Part shown: piece after piece, positions 1-7,657 of the stretch
How the letters are laid out: every line of letters starts with the position of its first letter
How positions within the stretch are numbered: position 1 is the stretch's first letter
Assembly: GCA_902603475.1 (NCBI GenBank)
Contig: CACKUZ010000007.1
Span: forward strand, 1 to 32,958
Direction: 5' to 3'
From: an uncultured Pelagibacteraceae bacterium
GTDB taxonomy: Bacteria > Pseudomonadota > Alphaproteobacteria > Pelagibacterales > Pelagibacteraceae
DNA: 32,958 nt
Notes under the pieces: model-generated
Seen by the model: the letters and a program-made list of their open reading frames with translations, nothing else
Database searches by the model: none
Told to the model about the DNA's origin: nothing
Translations under genes and position numbers: made by a program

Positions 1-1
1 G

Positions 2-808
2 GTTATAATGAATGATAGAAGAATATCTTGGTCAGATGAGATACCGAAAGATAATCCTTTAACACAAGGTAACTGGTGGGATTTATCAAGCCCAGACAAA
101 TTACAAATTTCTTTGGATAGCAAAGTGGCACAAGATTTTGGAGTAAAAATTGGAGATATATTCACTCTCAATATTTATGGGAGAGAAATAGATGGTGAGG
201 TGGTGAATTTTAGACTAGTTGATTATAGAGATCTTAGCATTAACTTTGCAATGTTGCTAAACCCTCAATTTGCAAATAAAATTCCACATGAGTACCTTTC
301 GACAGTGAAGTTTAATAATATTGATAAATTCGATGATATTAATTTTCTAGACGAATTCCCCAGTATTTCTATTGTAAAAATTTCTGATTATTTAAAAAAA
401 GTTACTGATGTTCTTAATAAAGTATTTATAGCGGTCATTATAATTTCAACTGTTACAGTAATAATAGGGTTGGTTGTAATATCGAGTGCAATTATAGTGC
501 AAGGAAAAATAAAAACTTTCCAAAATTTAGTTTTTAAGATTTTGGGATTTTCAAAAAAAGAAATAATTTACTCATCTTTAATTGAATTCATAATTACATT
601 TTTTTCTATAATTCTTTTTTCTACAATTTTTTCTATAATTTCATCAAAATTTATTATTGAAAATATTTTTCAACTTAAATGGCTATTTGAATTTGATATA
701 TTCTTAAATGTAACAATTACAGTTGGATTAGTAACAATGATATTGATAGTCTTTACAAACCTTAAATATCTGAGTCCAAAAGTTTATCCGCTAGTCAGAA
801 ATGAATAA
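2..808 (+). CDS. ABC transporter permease, FtsX-like C-terminal part (5' truncated)
   Basis: The reading frame is already open at base 2, so this is the 3' end of a gene that begins outside the window; the first ATG at base 8 is probably internal. The N-terminal half (about residues 1-135) is a soluble, beta-rich periplasmic segment. It is followed by three hydrophobic stretches near residues 138-165, 185-220 and 232-252, with a short basic loop after the first, which is the usual end of an FtsX/YbbP/LolC-type permease. The last residues (VYPLVRNE) resemble the end of the YbbP family. Such proteins work with an ABC ATPase at the inner membrane, moving lipids or lipoproteins or acting on the envelope. 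The ATPase is expected upstream. The substrate cannot be told from this fragment. Confidence 0.75.
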   Translation, partial: VIMNDRRISWSDEIPKDNPLTQGNWWDLSSPDKLQISLDSKVAQDFGVKIGDIFTLNIYGREIDGEVVNFRLVDYRDLSINFAMLLNPQFANKIPHEYLSTVKFNNIDKFDDINFLDEFPSISIVKISDYLKKVTDVLNKVFIAVIIISTVTVIIGLVVISSAIIVQGKIKTFQNLVFKILGFSKKEIIYSSLIEFIITFFSIILFSTIFSIISSKFIIENIFQLKWLFEFDIFLNVTITVGLVTMILIVFTNLKYLSPKVYPLVRNE

Positions 809-834
809 GATTTAATATTCTTTAGATTTTAGTT

Positions 835-1224
835 TCAAATAGAAGCTTTTAAAGCTTGATAAATTAAATCTTCAGTAACTTCACCAATACTTCTGTAAAC
901 TTCTGTATCACCCTTGAAAATTAATAGAGTAGTTTGATAAAGAACGTCAAACGAATTTGCTATATCTCTGTTTGTTACATCAAATGCAAAATATTCGATG
1001 TTATCAAATTTAATATCTAATAATTCACCCTCTTTTTTTGCTTTTTGCAAAACTTTCATTTGATTTGCACAAGATCCACAATATTCGATCCAAGAACTTA
1101 TAACTATAATTTTGCCCTCAGACTGGGCTTTGCTAAACAAATCTTTATCAAATGTTGTTTTCTTTTCCATTGAGTTTGCGGCAAATGCAAAAAAACAGAA
1201 AATAAAAATAAAAAATTTTTTCAT
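835..1224 (-). CDS. secreted thioredoxin-like protein (CGSC)
   Basis: A 129-aa protein starting at MKKFFIFIFCF. This start is preferred because it opens directly on a signal peptide (basic n-region, hydrophobic core, probable cut after AANS or nearby). The frame stays open upstream to 1281, but that extension is not signal-like. The mature part has the thioredoxin pattern: a beta strand (IIVISSW), then Y-C-G-S-C with C49 and C52, then a helix. A cis-Pro normally sits before the last strands; here that place reads YQTTLLIF, so the cis-Pro appears to be missing. The domain resembles the DsbD C-terminal (DsbD-gamma) or thioredoxin_7 type, implying periplasmic disulfide exchange. It is transcribed away from the symporter. 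Its partner is unknown. Confidence 0.75.
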   Translation of the reverse strand: MKKFFIFIFCFFAFAANSMEKKTTFDKDLFSKAQSEGKIIVISSWIEYCGSCANQMKVLQKAKKEGELLDIKFDNIEYFAFDVTNRDIANSFDVLYQTTLLIFKGDTEVYRSIGEVTEDLIYQALKASI

Positions 1225-1321
1225 TGTGATTATAAAATTACACCTTTGGATAAATAAAGAAAATAATTTATAATGACACATGTGTTTTCAATTTAGACTG
1301 AAATTCAATAAAATTTCATCT

Positions 1322-1346
1322 CTAGGCTTCAATCCACGAAGCCTAG
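1322..1346. other. perfect 9-bp hairpin in divergent intergenic region
   Basis: CTAGGCTTC (1322-1330) pairs perfectly with GAAGCCTAG (1338-1346) around the 7-base loop AATCCAC. It is GC-richer than its surroundings. Neither strand has an immediate T-run after the stem, so it is not a convincing intrinsic terminator, and it lies upstream of both flanking genes. It may be an RNA element in one of the two leaders or an operator. The function is unknown. Confidence 0.5.
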
Positions 1347-1366
1347 TATTATAATTAACTTATAAT

Positions 1367-1468
1367 AAGAGAGAGAGATTTATTACTACAACATCAGTCA
1401 TATTTTAGGAGCGCTAAATGCGAATAATAGCTATGTATAATTCATATAGTTGCTTAACATCTCTCTTT
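1367..1468 (+). other. long-range complementary segments in the symporter leader (possible structured RNA)
   Basis: A purine repeat AGAGAGAGAT ending at 1379 is complementary to ATCTCTCTTT at 1459-1468: about 10 pairs including one G-U, enclosing about 79 bases. Inside the loop, TAGCTATGT can pair with ATATAGTTG (with several G-U pairs) around a short loop near 1436-1442. The enclosed bases also carry an AGGAG ribosome-binding site and an ATG. The pairing could be a chance product of simple sequence. No known RNA family is recognised. Confidence 0.3.
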
Positions 1469-1573
1469 ACTTATTTACCATTTAATATAAAAATTATTTT
1501 GGGGTGCCATATGGCTGAGAAATACCCAAGGAACCTGTCCGGTAATTCAGAAAGGGAAAAATGGATCAAATAA
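1418..1573 (+). CDS. possible 51-codon leader ORF running through the TPP aptamer
   Basis: An ATG at 1418 is preceded by AGGAG (1407-1411) at an ideal spacing of six bases, one of the better Shine-Dalgarno sites in this window. The frame stays open for 51 codons, passes through the whole TPP-type aptamer (1496-1562), and stops at TAA 1571-1573, 13 bases inside the symporter gene. The peptide begins MRIIAMYNSYSCLTSLFTYL and ends NSEREKWIK; it resembles no known protein. An open frame this long is unusual in such AT-rich non-coding DNA, and the placement suggests a regulatory leader peptide or translational coupling to the symporter. It could still be chance. Being short, it needs ribosome-footprint or conservation evidence. 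Confidence 0.35.
   Translation: MRIIAMYNSYSCLTSLFTYLPFNIKIILGCHMAEKYPRNLSGNSEREKWIK
1496..1562 (+). promoter_or_regulatory. TPP (THI-box) riboswitch, divergent pyrophosphate-sensor arm
   Basis: The pyrimidine-sensing arm is canonical: GGGGTGCC, a minimal CCATATGG turn, then GGCTGAGAAATACCC including the invariant CTGAGA. The second arm starts with ACCTG and ends with AGGGA like the family, but is about four bases shorter than the usual ACCTGATCTGG...GCCAGCGNAGGGA pattern, and the conserved CG before NAGGG reads AA. P1 would be ATTTT (1496-1500) with AAAAT (1558-1562). It therefore takes in the AT of the start codon, while AAGGG of the second arm doubles as the ribosome-binding site. Ligand binding would thus block translation directly, with no separate expression platform. 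Confidence 0.85.
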
Positions 1574-2991
1574 ATATCTTAAATCAATCATCTGCAATTT
1601 TATTAACCTTAATTATTAGTATCATTTTTGTAATAGTTGGCCTTGTATATTCAAAAAAATACCAAGGTTTAAACAATTATTTAGTTGCAAGTAGATCTGT
1701 AGGGACTTTTTCACTAACAACTAGTTTAGTCGCATCTGCTCTAGGTGCATGGATTTTATTCGGTCCGGCATCAGCAGCAACCTGGGGAGGAGTAGGGGCT
1801 GTTATTGGATATTCTTTAGGGACAGCGTTTCCTCTTTTTGCATTAATTTATTTAGGAAAAAAATTTAGAGATAAATATCCAACAGGAAAATCATTAATTG
1901 AGGTAATTAGATCTAGATTTGGCTCACAATTATTTAAGTTAATTTTGTTTTTATCTATTTTCTATATGACTATTTTTTTAATAGCAGAAGTTACCGCCGT
2001 TTCAATTTTAATAAATTACATTTCAGGAACTGATCTATGGATCACGGCATTTATTGTAATTGTCAGCTCACTTGTCTACACTTTGTATGGTGGTCTTAGA
2101 GCTTCAATATTTACAGATAATATTCAATTTATAGTTTTTAGTTTACTTTTGTTAATTGCATTTTCTTATTTAATTTCTTTTAATTCTAATGACTTTAGTT
2201 TTGAGTTTGTAAAACAGAACAAGCCTCATTTGTTAAGCTCAGGTTATTTACCTAACTTCACTGCAGGCCTAACTTTTTTTATAGCTGTTGCCGCAACTAA
2301 TCTTTTTCATCAAGGTAACTGGCAAAGAGTTTATGCTGCTAAAAATAATAAAGTTTTAAAAAATAGCTTAATAGTTTCTTTTATAATCATTATACCAATA
2401 GTATTCATGATGGGCTTTTCAGGTTTAGTTGCAACCTCCCAAAATCCAAGCGTAGTTCCTGACCTTGCATTCTTTTCTTTATTGTTAAAAGACCAAGCCA
2501 TCTTTTTATCAATAATAATAACTATTTTAGCAATTTCACTGACAGTGAGCAGTATAGATACACTGGTAAATGCTATCTCTAGTTTGATTATTGTTGATGG
2601 AAATAAAGTTATAAAATTTAAAGGTAATTATTTAAAATTATCTAAACAAATTATAATAATTTTATCCTTGATTTCATTTTTTGTTGCATCAAAAGGATTA
2701 AGTATTTTATATCTATTTTTATTAGCTGATTTATTTTGTTGTGCGGCAGTATTAAGTGTATTTTATGGTTTTTATTCAAAATCATTTAATGAAAAAAATG
2801 CATATGTTTCAATTATAGTTGGTTTAATTGGTGGAATTCTATTATTCCCTAGTCCTGATTTCTCAAAATCAATACTTGTGGGAATAATATTACCTGCTGA
2901 TTTTTTTCCAATATTTATCTCACAATCTTTGTTGTTTTGCTCATTTATTGTTGCAACACTTTTACCTGTGGTTACGTGGAAGTTGAAGTAA
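1561..2991 (+). CDS. thiV: sodium:solute symporter, probable thiamine-precursor transporter (ThiV-like)
   Basis: A 476-aa protein with about 12-13 membrane segments and sodium:solute symporter (SSS) family signatures: an early GLNNYLVASRSVG-type motif (about residues 35-47) and YGGLRASIFTDNIQF (about residues 177-191), matching the family's GG-hydrophobic-TD-x-x-Q pattern. The ATG sits directly on the TPP riboswitch, a strong sign that expression follows thiamine status. In SAR11, an SSS-family gene under a TPP riboswitch has been named thiV and linked to uptake of the pyrimidine precursor of thiamine. The assignment here is by that analogy. The gene is convergent with the helicase; the stop codons are one base apart, so no terminator lies between them. 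Confidence 0.75.
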   Translation: MDQINILNQSSAILLTLIISIIFVIVGLVYSKKYQGLNNYLVASRSVGTFSLTTSLVASALGAWILFGPASAATWGGVGAVIGYSLGTAFPLFALIYLGKKFRDKYPTGKSLIEVIRSRFGSQLFKLILFLSIFYMTIFLIAEVTAVSILINYISGTDLWITAFIVIVSSLVYTLYGGLRASIFTDNIQFIVFSLLLLIAFSYLISFNSNDFSFEFVKQNKPHLLSSGYLPNFTAGLTFFIAVAATNLFHQGNWQRVYAAKNNKVLKNSLIVSFIIIIPIVFMMGFSGLVATSQNPSVVPDLAFFSLLLKDQAIFLSIIITILAISLTVSSIDTLVNAISSLIIVDGNKVIKFKGNYLKLSKQIIIILSLISFFVASKGLSILYLFLLADLFCCAAVLSVFYGFYSKSFNEKNAYVSIIVGLIGGILLFPSPDFSKSILVGIILPADFFPIFISQSLLFCSFIVATLLPVVTWKLK

Positions 2992-2992
2992 T

Positions 2993-4438
2993 TTAATTTT
3001 TTTTAAATTTTTTAAAAGAGAAGTTTTTTGGTCTTTTTCTATTCTTAAATTTTTTCTTAAATTTAAATTTTTTTCTACTATCAGAATTATTACCTTGTTC
3101 TTTAAAGTTATCAGTGTGAAATTTTTTAAATTTTTTATTTTTAAATTTAAAATTCTTTTTTTTATCAAAATCACTATCACTGTTGTTTGGCTTATTTGAA
3201 TTAGACTTTTTAAATTTATTACTTTTAAACTTAAATTTTCTTTTGTTATCTCGCCTATCGTTTCTATTTCCACTATCTTTGAAAGATTTACCTCTTTTTT
3301 TAAATTTTTTATTTTTTTTGTTAGATTTCCTATTAAAACTTTCTTCTAATTTAAAATTTGGATTTATTAATTTCTGAATTTCTCTCCACATAGTACGATC
3401 ATTATTTGTTAAGAAGGTAAGTGCCGATCCTTCTTTACCAGCTCTACCTGTTCTACCAACTCTATGAATATAATCCTCAGGTACTTGTGGTAGATCATAA
3501 TTTATTACATGTTGGATTAATGGAATATCTAATCCTCTTGCAGCAACGTCAGTTGCAACTAGAATTCTACTTTTGCCAGATCTAAAACCTCGAATAACTC
3601 TGTCTCTTTTACTTTGTCTTAGATTTCCATGAATTGCTTCTGCTGAATGAGCATCATATTTTAATCTTTTTACAATTTTATCTGCACCATGTTTTGTTTT
3701 GACAAAAACTAATATTGAACCTTGTCTCTCAACTAATTGATTGATTAATTCATGGTATTTTTTATCTGGAGTTATTTGAAAGGTTTCTTGTTTAATTTTC
3801 TCTATCGGAGTTGAAATTGATCCAACTGAAATTCTTTCTGGTTTTCTTAAATATTTTTCAGAAATTTTTAAAATATTATTCGGCAAAGTGGCTGAAAATA
3901 ATAATGTCTGATGTTCCTTTGGGATAAATTTTAAAATTATTTCAATTTGAGGTGTAAACCCCATATCAAGCATTCTATCAGTTTCATCTAAAACTAAGTA
4001 ATTAACTCTTGTTAAATTTAAGCTTTTTCTTATTAAGTGATCGTTAATTCTGCCAGGTGTACCAACAATAATTCTAGCTCTTTTGTTCAACTGTCTTAGT
4101 TGTTTTTGCATACTTTCTCCACCAATTAAAAGAGCATTACCAATTCTTATATCTCCTAAAGTGAGTTTAGATATCGTACCCATTACCTGACTAGCTAATT
4201 CTCTCGTTGGGCATATGATTAAAGCCATTGCATTTTTGTTAATGATCAATTTATTTATAAGTGGAATTGTAAAAGCTAAAGTTTTGCCCGTACCGGTTTG
4301 TGCGGTTCCAAGAACATCTTTTCCCTCAAGCGCAATGGGTATTGCTTGAGATTGAATTGGTGTGGGTGTGATAAAATTTGAATACTTAATTGAATTCTTT
4401 AATTTATTTTCTATGTCTAATTCATTAAAGTTTTTCAT
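2993..4438 (-). CDS. rhlE: DEAD-box RNA helicase, RhlE type, with Lys/Phe/Asn-rich tail
   Basis: A 481-aa ATP-dependent RNA helicase. The chosen start (MKNFNEL) places the Q motif (TPTPIQSQAIP) where the family has it; the frame continues upstream to 4489 without resemblance. In order: AQTGTGKT (motif I), PTRELA, GTPGR, DETD (motif II, with Thr instead of the usual Ala), SAT, ATDVAARGLDIP and HRVGRTGRAG. The last 110 or so residues form a low-complexity tail of KFK/KFKK repeats with Asn, Asp and Arg. RhlE proteins remodel RNA in ribosome assembly or decay, and basic tails of this kind usually bind RNA without specificity. The tail sequence produces several spurious open frames on both strands. 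Confidence 0.93.
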   Translation of the reverse strand: MKNFNELDIENKLKNSIKYSNFITPTPIQSQAIPIALEGKDVLGTAQTGTGKTLAFTIPLINKLIINKNAMALIICPTRELASQVMGTISKLTLGDIRIGNALLIGGESMQKQLRQLNKRARIIVGTPGRINDHLIRKSLNLTRVNYLVLDETDRMLDMGFTPQIEIILKFIPKEHQTLLFSATLPNNILKISEKYLRKPERISVGSISTPIEKIKQETFQITPDKKYHELINQLVERQGSILVFVKTKHGADKIVKRLKYDAHSAEAIHGNLRQSKRDRVIRGFRSGKSRILVATDVAARGLDIPLIQHVINYDLPQVPEDYIHRVGRTGRAGKEGSALTFLTNNDRTMWREIQKLINPNFKLEESFNRKSNKKNKKFKKRGKSFKDSGNRNDRRDNKRKFKFKSNKFKKSNSNKPNNSDSDFDKKKNFKFKNKKFKKFHTDNFKEQGNNSDSRKKFKFKKKFKNRKRPKNFSFKKFKKN

Positions 4439-4593
4439 GCTTGATTCTTTAAAAGATATACGGAAAATGCATATATGTTCTAATGCCAATTACAATAAGT
4501 CATTTATTTAAGTCTTTAGAATGCTTATAATTGACATAAACTGGACACTTTGAAACTTGTAAGAAGCCAATATAGTTAATATAAATAGCTCAT

Positions 4594-5703
4594 ATGCTCT
4601 CTTTTATAATACCATTTATAGTGCTAATTTTAGTAGTTGTTTTCATACATGAATATGGCCATTATTATTTTGCAAAAAGATATGGAGTTGGTGTTACAGA
4701 CTTTTCAATAGGTTTTGGAAAAGAGTTGATTGGTTGGAATGATAAATCGGGAACTAGATGGAAAATTTGTTGGATACCTCTTGGAGGCTATGTCAAATTT
4801 TTTGGTGACAGAAATGTATTTTCTCAAGCTGATCAAGAAGAATTGTTAAAAAAATATAACAAAGAGGACCAAGAAAAACTCTTTGTAACAAAACCTTTGT
4901 ATCAAAGGTCTTTAATTGTAGCGGGTGGGCCAATAGCAAATTTCGTTTTAGCAATATTCATTTTTTTATTCATATATATGTTTGCTGGAAAAGACTTTAC
5001 ACCTGCAGTTATTAACGAAGTCCAAAAAGATAGTCCAGCAGAAGTAGCTGGAATGCAAAAAAATGATGTGATACTTGAAATAGATAACAATAAAGTTGAG
5101 AGTATTCTTGATGTTTCTAAACTGATATTAATGTCAACATCTGAGATAGTTGATTTCAAAATTTCTAGATATGATCAAGAGATATTATTAAAGGTTAAAC
5201 CAAAAATTGTTGCAGGCGTTGATAATTTAGGAAATAAAATTAATAAAAGAATAGTTGGTATTAAACTAAGTCCATATAATAATGAAATAAATCATAAACG
5301 ATTAGGGCCAGCAAATGCATTAATAGAGTCTGTTAAAGAAGTATATTTTGTAACTACTTCATCTCTTAAATATATGGGTTCAATGCTTACTGGATCGGGA
5401 GATAGTTCCCAGTTAGGTGGACCAATTAGAATAGCAAAAATTTCGGGACAAGTGGCTGAATTTGGAATATTGCCATTTATTAGTATGATGGCCTATATAT
5501 CGATAAGTTTAGGCTTAATTAACCTCTTTCCAATCCCACTTTTAGATGGGGGCCATTTGATGTTTTATGCATTTGAAAAGGTTTTAGGAAAGCCACTAAG
5601 TCAAAAAACTCAAGAAGGTTTTTTTCGAATCGGAATGTTTTTATTGTTAACTTTGATGTTTTTTGCAACATTCAATGACCTTAAAGATTTAGGCTTATTT
5701 TAA
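4594..5703 (+). CDS. rseP: RIP metalloprotease, site-2 protease (RseP family)
   Basis: A 369-aa inner-membrane zinc protease of family M50B. HEYGH at residues 19-23 in the first membrane segment gives two zinc ligands and the catalytic Glu. A PDZ domain covers about residues 125-215 (with the typical SPAEVAGMQKNDVILEI pattern), and FPIPLLDGGH near residue 315 supplies the third zinc ligand, followed by a last membrane segment. RseP cleaves membrane-anchored regulators (anti-sigma factors) and remnant signal peptides. In many alphaproteobacteria it sits in a uppS-cdsA-dxr-rseP-bamA run; here it stands alone between rhlE and hup. A TTGAAA...TAGTTA promoter-like pair lies just upstream, leaving a very short leader. 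Confidence 0.93.
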   Translation: MLSFIIPFIVLILVVVFIHEYGHYYFAKRYGVGVTDFSIGFGKELIGWNDKSGTRWKICWIPLGGYVKFFGDRNVFSQADQEELLKKYNKEDQEKLFVTKPLYQRSLIVAGGPIANFVLAIFIFLFIYMFAGKDFTPAVINEVQKDSPAEVAGMQKNDVILEIDNNKVESILDVSKLILMSTSEIVDFKISRYDQEILLKVKPKIVAGVDNLGNKINKRIVGIKLSPYNNEINHKRLGPANALIESVKEVYFVTTSSLKYMGSMLTGSGDSSQLGGPIRIAKISGQVAEFGILPFISMMAYISISLGLINLFPIPLLDGGHLMFYAFEKVLGKPLSQKTQEGFFRIGMFLLLTLMFFATFNDLKDLGLF

Positions 5704-5854
5704 AGGGATTTTATAACGTTAAAAAAGCTATATAAATCAATACTTATTTATAACTATATGTTGTGGTAAATTTAATTAGAGACACAAAAAAAAAGCTTGA
5801 ATTATCAACGATTTTGTTAAGTATATAAATATAACCTTTAAAACCGGAGCTAAA

Positions 5855-6130
5855 ATGAACAAAAAACAACTTATAGCAAAATTAGCAGGGTCATTAAATC
5901 AAAGTAAAGCTGATGCTGAACGTACATTTGATACGATTACCAACACTATTTTGGACGCTTTAAAAGGCGACGATAATGTTAAAATTGCTGGTTTTGGAAC
6001 ATATAAAGTGGCTAAAAGAAAAGCCCGAATTGGTAGAAATCCAAGAACTGGAGAACAAATCCAAATCGCTGCTTCTCAAAAGGTAAAGTTTTTACCTGCA
6101 AAAGCGCTTAAAGAAGTTTTCAATAAATAA
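5855..6130 (+). CDS. hup: HU-family DNA-binding protein
   Basis: A 91-aa nucleoid protein of normal HU length. The N-terminal helices (MNKKQLIAKLAGSLNQSK...) form the dimer body. GFGTYKVAKRKARIGRNPRT is the start of the beta arm, with the RNPxTG signature whose proline inserts into the DNA minor groove, and the C-terminal helix KALKEVFN completes the fold. CGGAG lies a few bases before the ATG. The gene is monocistronic: a 150-base upstream gap and a very strong terminator isolate it, as expected for a highly expressed chromatin protein. Whether it should be called HU alpha or beta cannot be said. Confidence 0.95.
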   Translation: MNKKQLIAKLAGSLNQSKADAERTFDTITNTILDALKGDDNVKIAGFGTYKVAKRKARIGRNPRTGEQIQIAASQKVKFLPAKALKEVFNK

Positions 6131-6139
6131 ACTTTTTAA

Positions 6140-6184
6140 AACAGCCTTTATTAATTTTTAATTTTTAATAAAGGCTGTTTTTTT
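6140..6184 (+). terminator. intrinsic terminator after hup
   Basis: A perfect 15-bp stem, AACAGCCTTTATTAA (6140-6154) with TTAATAAAGGCTGTT (6165-6179), has a 10-base loop and is followed by an unbroken T-run to 6184. It is the longest perfect hairpin I found in the window and ends the hup transcript. Confidence 0.95.
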
Positions 6185-6187
6185 ACA

Positions 6188-6219
6188 AGCATACGGTGTG
6201 CTACATGCAAATACTGCAT
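6188..6219. promoter_or_regulatory. tandem palindromes upstream of the ammonium transporter (candidate operator)
   Basis: Two 15-base inverted repeats lie back to back: AGCATACGGTGTGCT (6188-6202, six of seven pairs) and ATGCAAATACTGCAT (6205-6219, five perfect pairs around AATAC). Their centres are 17 bp apart. The TGC/GCA half-sites recall binding sites of NtrC-family regulators, and the downstream gene is a nitrogen gene. SAR11 is thought to use NtrY/NtrX rather than NtrB/NtrC, so the regulator is a guess. Confidence 0.35.
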
Positions 6220-6295
6220 ATCTCTTTTAAATAACAATCAATAGTTTTTAGTTTTATTAAATTTATAACAACCTCTTTAATTAAACGGAGGTGAA

Positions 6296-7597
6296 ATGGT
6301 TAAACTTTTAAAAAAACTGGCTGGTCCATTAGTAAGTTTATTTTTTTTACTAAATATGACTAGTGCAGGTTATGCTGAAACTACAGTTTCAGCTGAAGTT
6401 GGTTTCATATTCAATACATTTCTTTTCTTGGTTTGTGGTTTCTTAGTAATGTTTATGGCAGCAGGTTTTGCCATGCTCGAATCAGGGATGGTAACATCAA
6501 AAAGTGTATCAGTAATATGTGCCAAAAATATCGGATTATTTTCAATAGCTGGAATTATGTTCTGGATGGTTGGATATAATTTAGCATACGGAATTCCAGA
6601 AGGTGGATACATTGGAAGCTTTACACCATGGTCTGATGCAAGTTCAGTGGATACTGGATATGCTGACGGATCTGATTGGTATTTCCAAATGGTTTTCTGT
6701 GCAACGACAGTTTCAATTGTATCTGGAACATTAGCTGAAAGAATTAAATTATGGCCGTTCTTTTTATTTGCGGCTATTCTATCAGGAATTATCTACCCAA
6801 TCGTCATGGGTTGGCAGTGGGGAGGTGGCTGGTTAGCAGCCGCTGGTTTCTCCGACTTTGCTGGTTCAACACTTGTTCACTCAACTGGAGGTGCAGCAGC
6901 ATTAGCTGGAGCAATTCTTTTAGGAGCTAGAACTGGTAGATTTGATAAATCTGGAGCAGCTAAACCTATGAAGCCATTTGCAGCGTCTTCTGTACCATTG
7001 GTAACAGTTGGTGTATTTATATTATGGCTAGGTTGGTTCGGATTTAATGGTGGATCACAATTAGCGATGGGAACATTTGATGATGCAGTAGCAGTATCAA
7101 ATATTTTCATTAATACAAACTTAGCAGCCTGTGGTGGTGTATTAGCAGCTGGTGCGATAACAAGATTAATGTCAGGTAAAACTGATGTCATTCAAATGCT
7201 TAACGGAGCAATTGGTGGTCTTGTTGCAATTACAGCTGAACCATTAATGCCTTCACCGCTAGCAGCAATTCTTATAGGTGCGATCGGTGGAATAATAGTT
7301 GTCTTCGGAACTAAATTATTATTCTCACTAAAAATCGATGATGTAGTAGGAGCAGTACCTGCTCACTTGTTCGCTGGAATTTGGGGAACTTTAGCAGTTC
7401 CACTAACTAACGGTGATGCATCATTCGGAGCGCAGCTTCTAGGAGTAATTTCAATCAATGCATTTGTATTTGTAGTATCTCTAATAGTATGGGGAATTAT
7501 GAAGGGTACAATGGGTATTAGATTGAGCAAAGAAGCAGAAAGACTTGGTACAGATGTTACAGAGTCTGGAGTAATCGCATACGCAATAAGAGACTAA
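6296..7597 (+). CDS. amtB: ammonium transporter (Amt/AmtB)
   Basis: A 433-aa Amt-family channel with a cleavable signal peptide (core SLFFLLNMTSAGYA) and about 11 membrane helices. The paired pore histidines are present: H195 in STLVHSTGGAAAL and H357 in VPAHLFAGIWG. So are the FQMVF gate region and the conserved Asp in SDFAGSTLVH. It conducts ammonium or ammonia across the inner membrane as a trimer. GGAGG ends five bases before the ATG, one of the strongest ribosome-binding sites in the window, suggesting high output. No glnK (PII) gene follows, unlike many bacteria; a strong terminator ends the transcript at once. Base composition is richer than its neighbours, typical of a highly expressed gene. 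Confidence 0.96.
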   Translation: MVKLLKKLAGPLVSLFFLLNMTSAGYAETTVSAEVGFIFNTFLFLVCGFLVMFMAAGFAMLESGMVTSKSVSVICAKNIGLFSIAGIMFWMVGYNLAYGIPEGGYIGSFTPWSDASSVDTGYADGSDWYFQMVFCATTVSIVSGTLAERIKLWPFFLFAAILSGIIYPIVMGWQWGGGWLAAAGFSDFAGSTLVHSTGGAAALAGAILLGARTGRFDKSGAAKPMKPFAASSVPLVTVGVFILWLGWFGFNGGSQLAMGTFDDAVAVSNIFINTNLAACGGVLAAGAITRLMSGKTDVIQMLNGAIGGLVAITAEPLMPSPLAAILIGAIGGIIVVFGTKLLFSLKIDDVVGAVPAHLFAGIWGTLAVPLTNGDASFGAQLLGVISINAFVFVVSLIVWGIMKGTMGIRLSKEAERLGTDVTESGVIAYAIRD

Positions 7598-7627
7598 AGA
7601 ATAACTATCTCTCTCTCTATAGTTGAC

Positions 7628-7657
7628 AAAAGGCCCCTTAACTGGGGCCTTTTTTTT
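7628..7657. terminator. terminator shared by amtB and the converging peroxiredoxin gene
   Basis: AAAAGGCCCC (7628-7637) pairs with GGGGCCTTTT (7644-7653) around TTAACT, followed by T to 7657 on the plus strand. The A-run on the left side gives a short T-run on the minus strand, so it may work both ways. The peroxiredoxin stop codon (7656-7658) lies within the T-run. Confidence 0.93.

Noticed and set aside
2962..3377. Open frames on both strands over the helicase tail
   Set aside because: They arise from the Lys/Phe-repeat coding sequence read in other frames and have no protein-like features.
4439..4489. 17-residue N-terminal extension of the helicase
   Set aside because: No similarity to RhlE N-termini; the ATG at 4438 fits the family.
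6195..6208. GG-N10-GC pattern before amtB, resembling a sigma-54 promoter
   Set aside because: Only the minimal GG/GC pair fits, the surrounding bases do not match TGGCAC/TTGCA, and SAR11 genomes are thought to lack rpoN.
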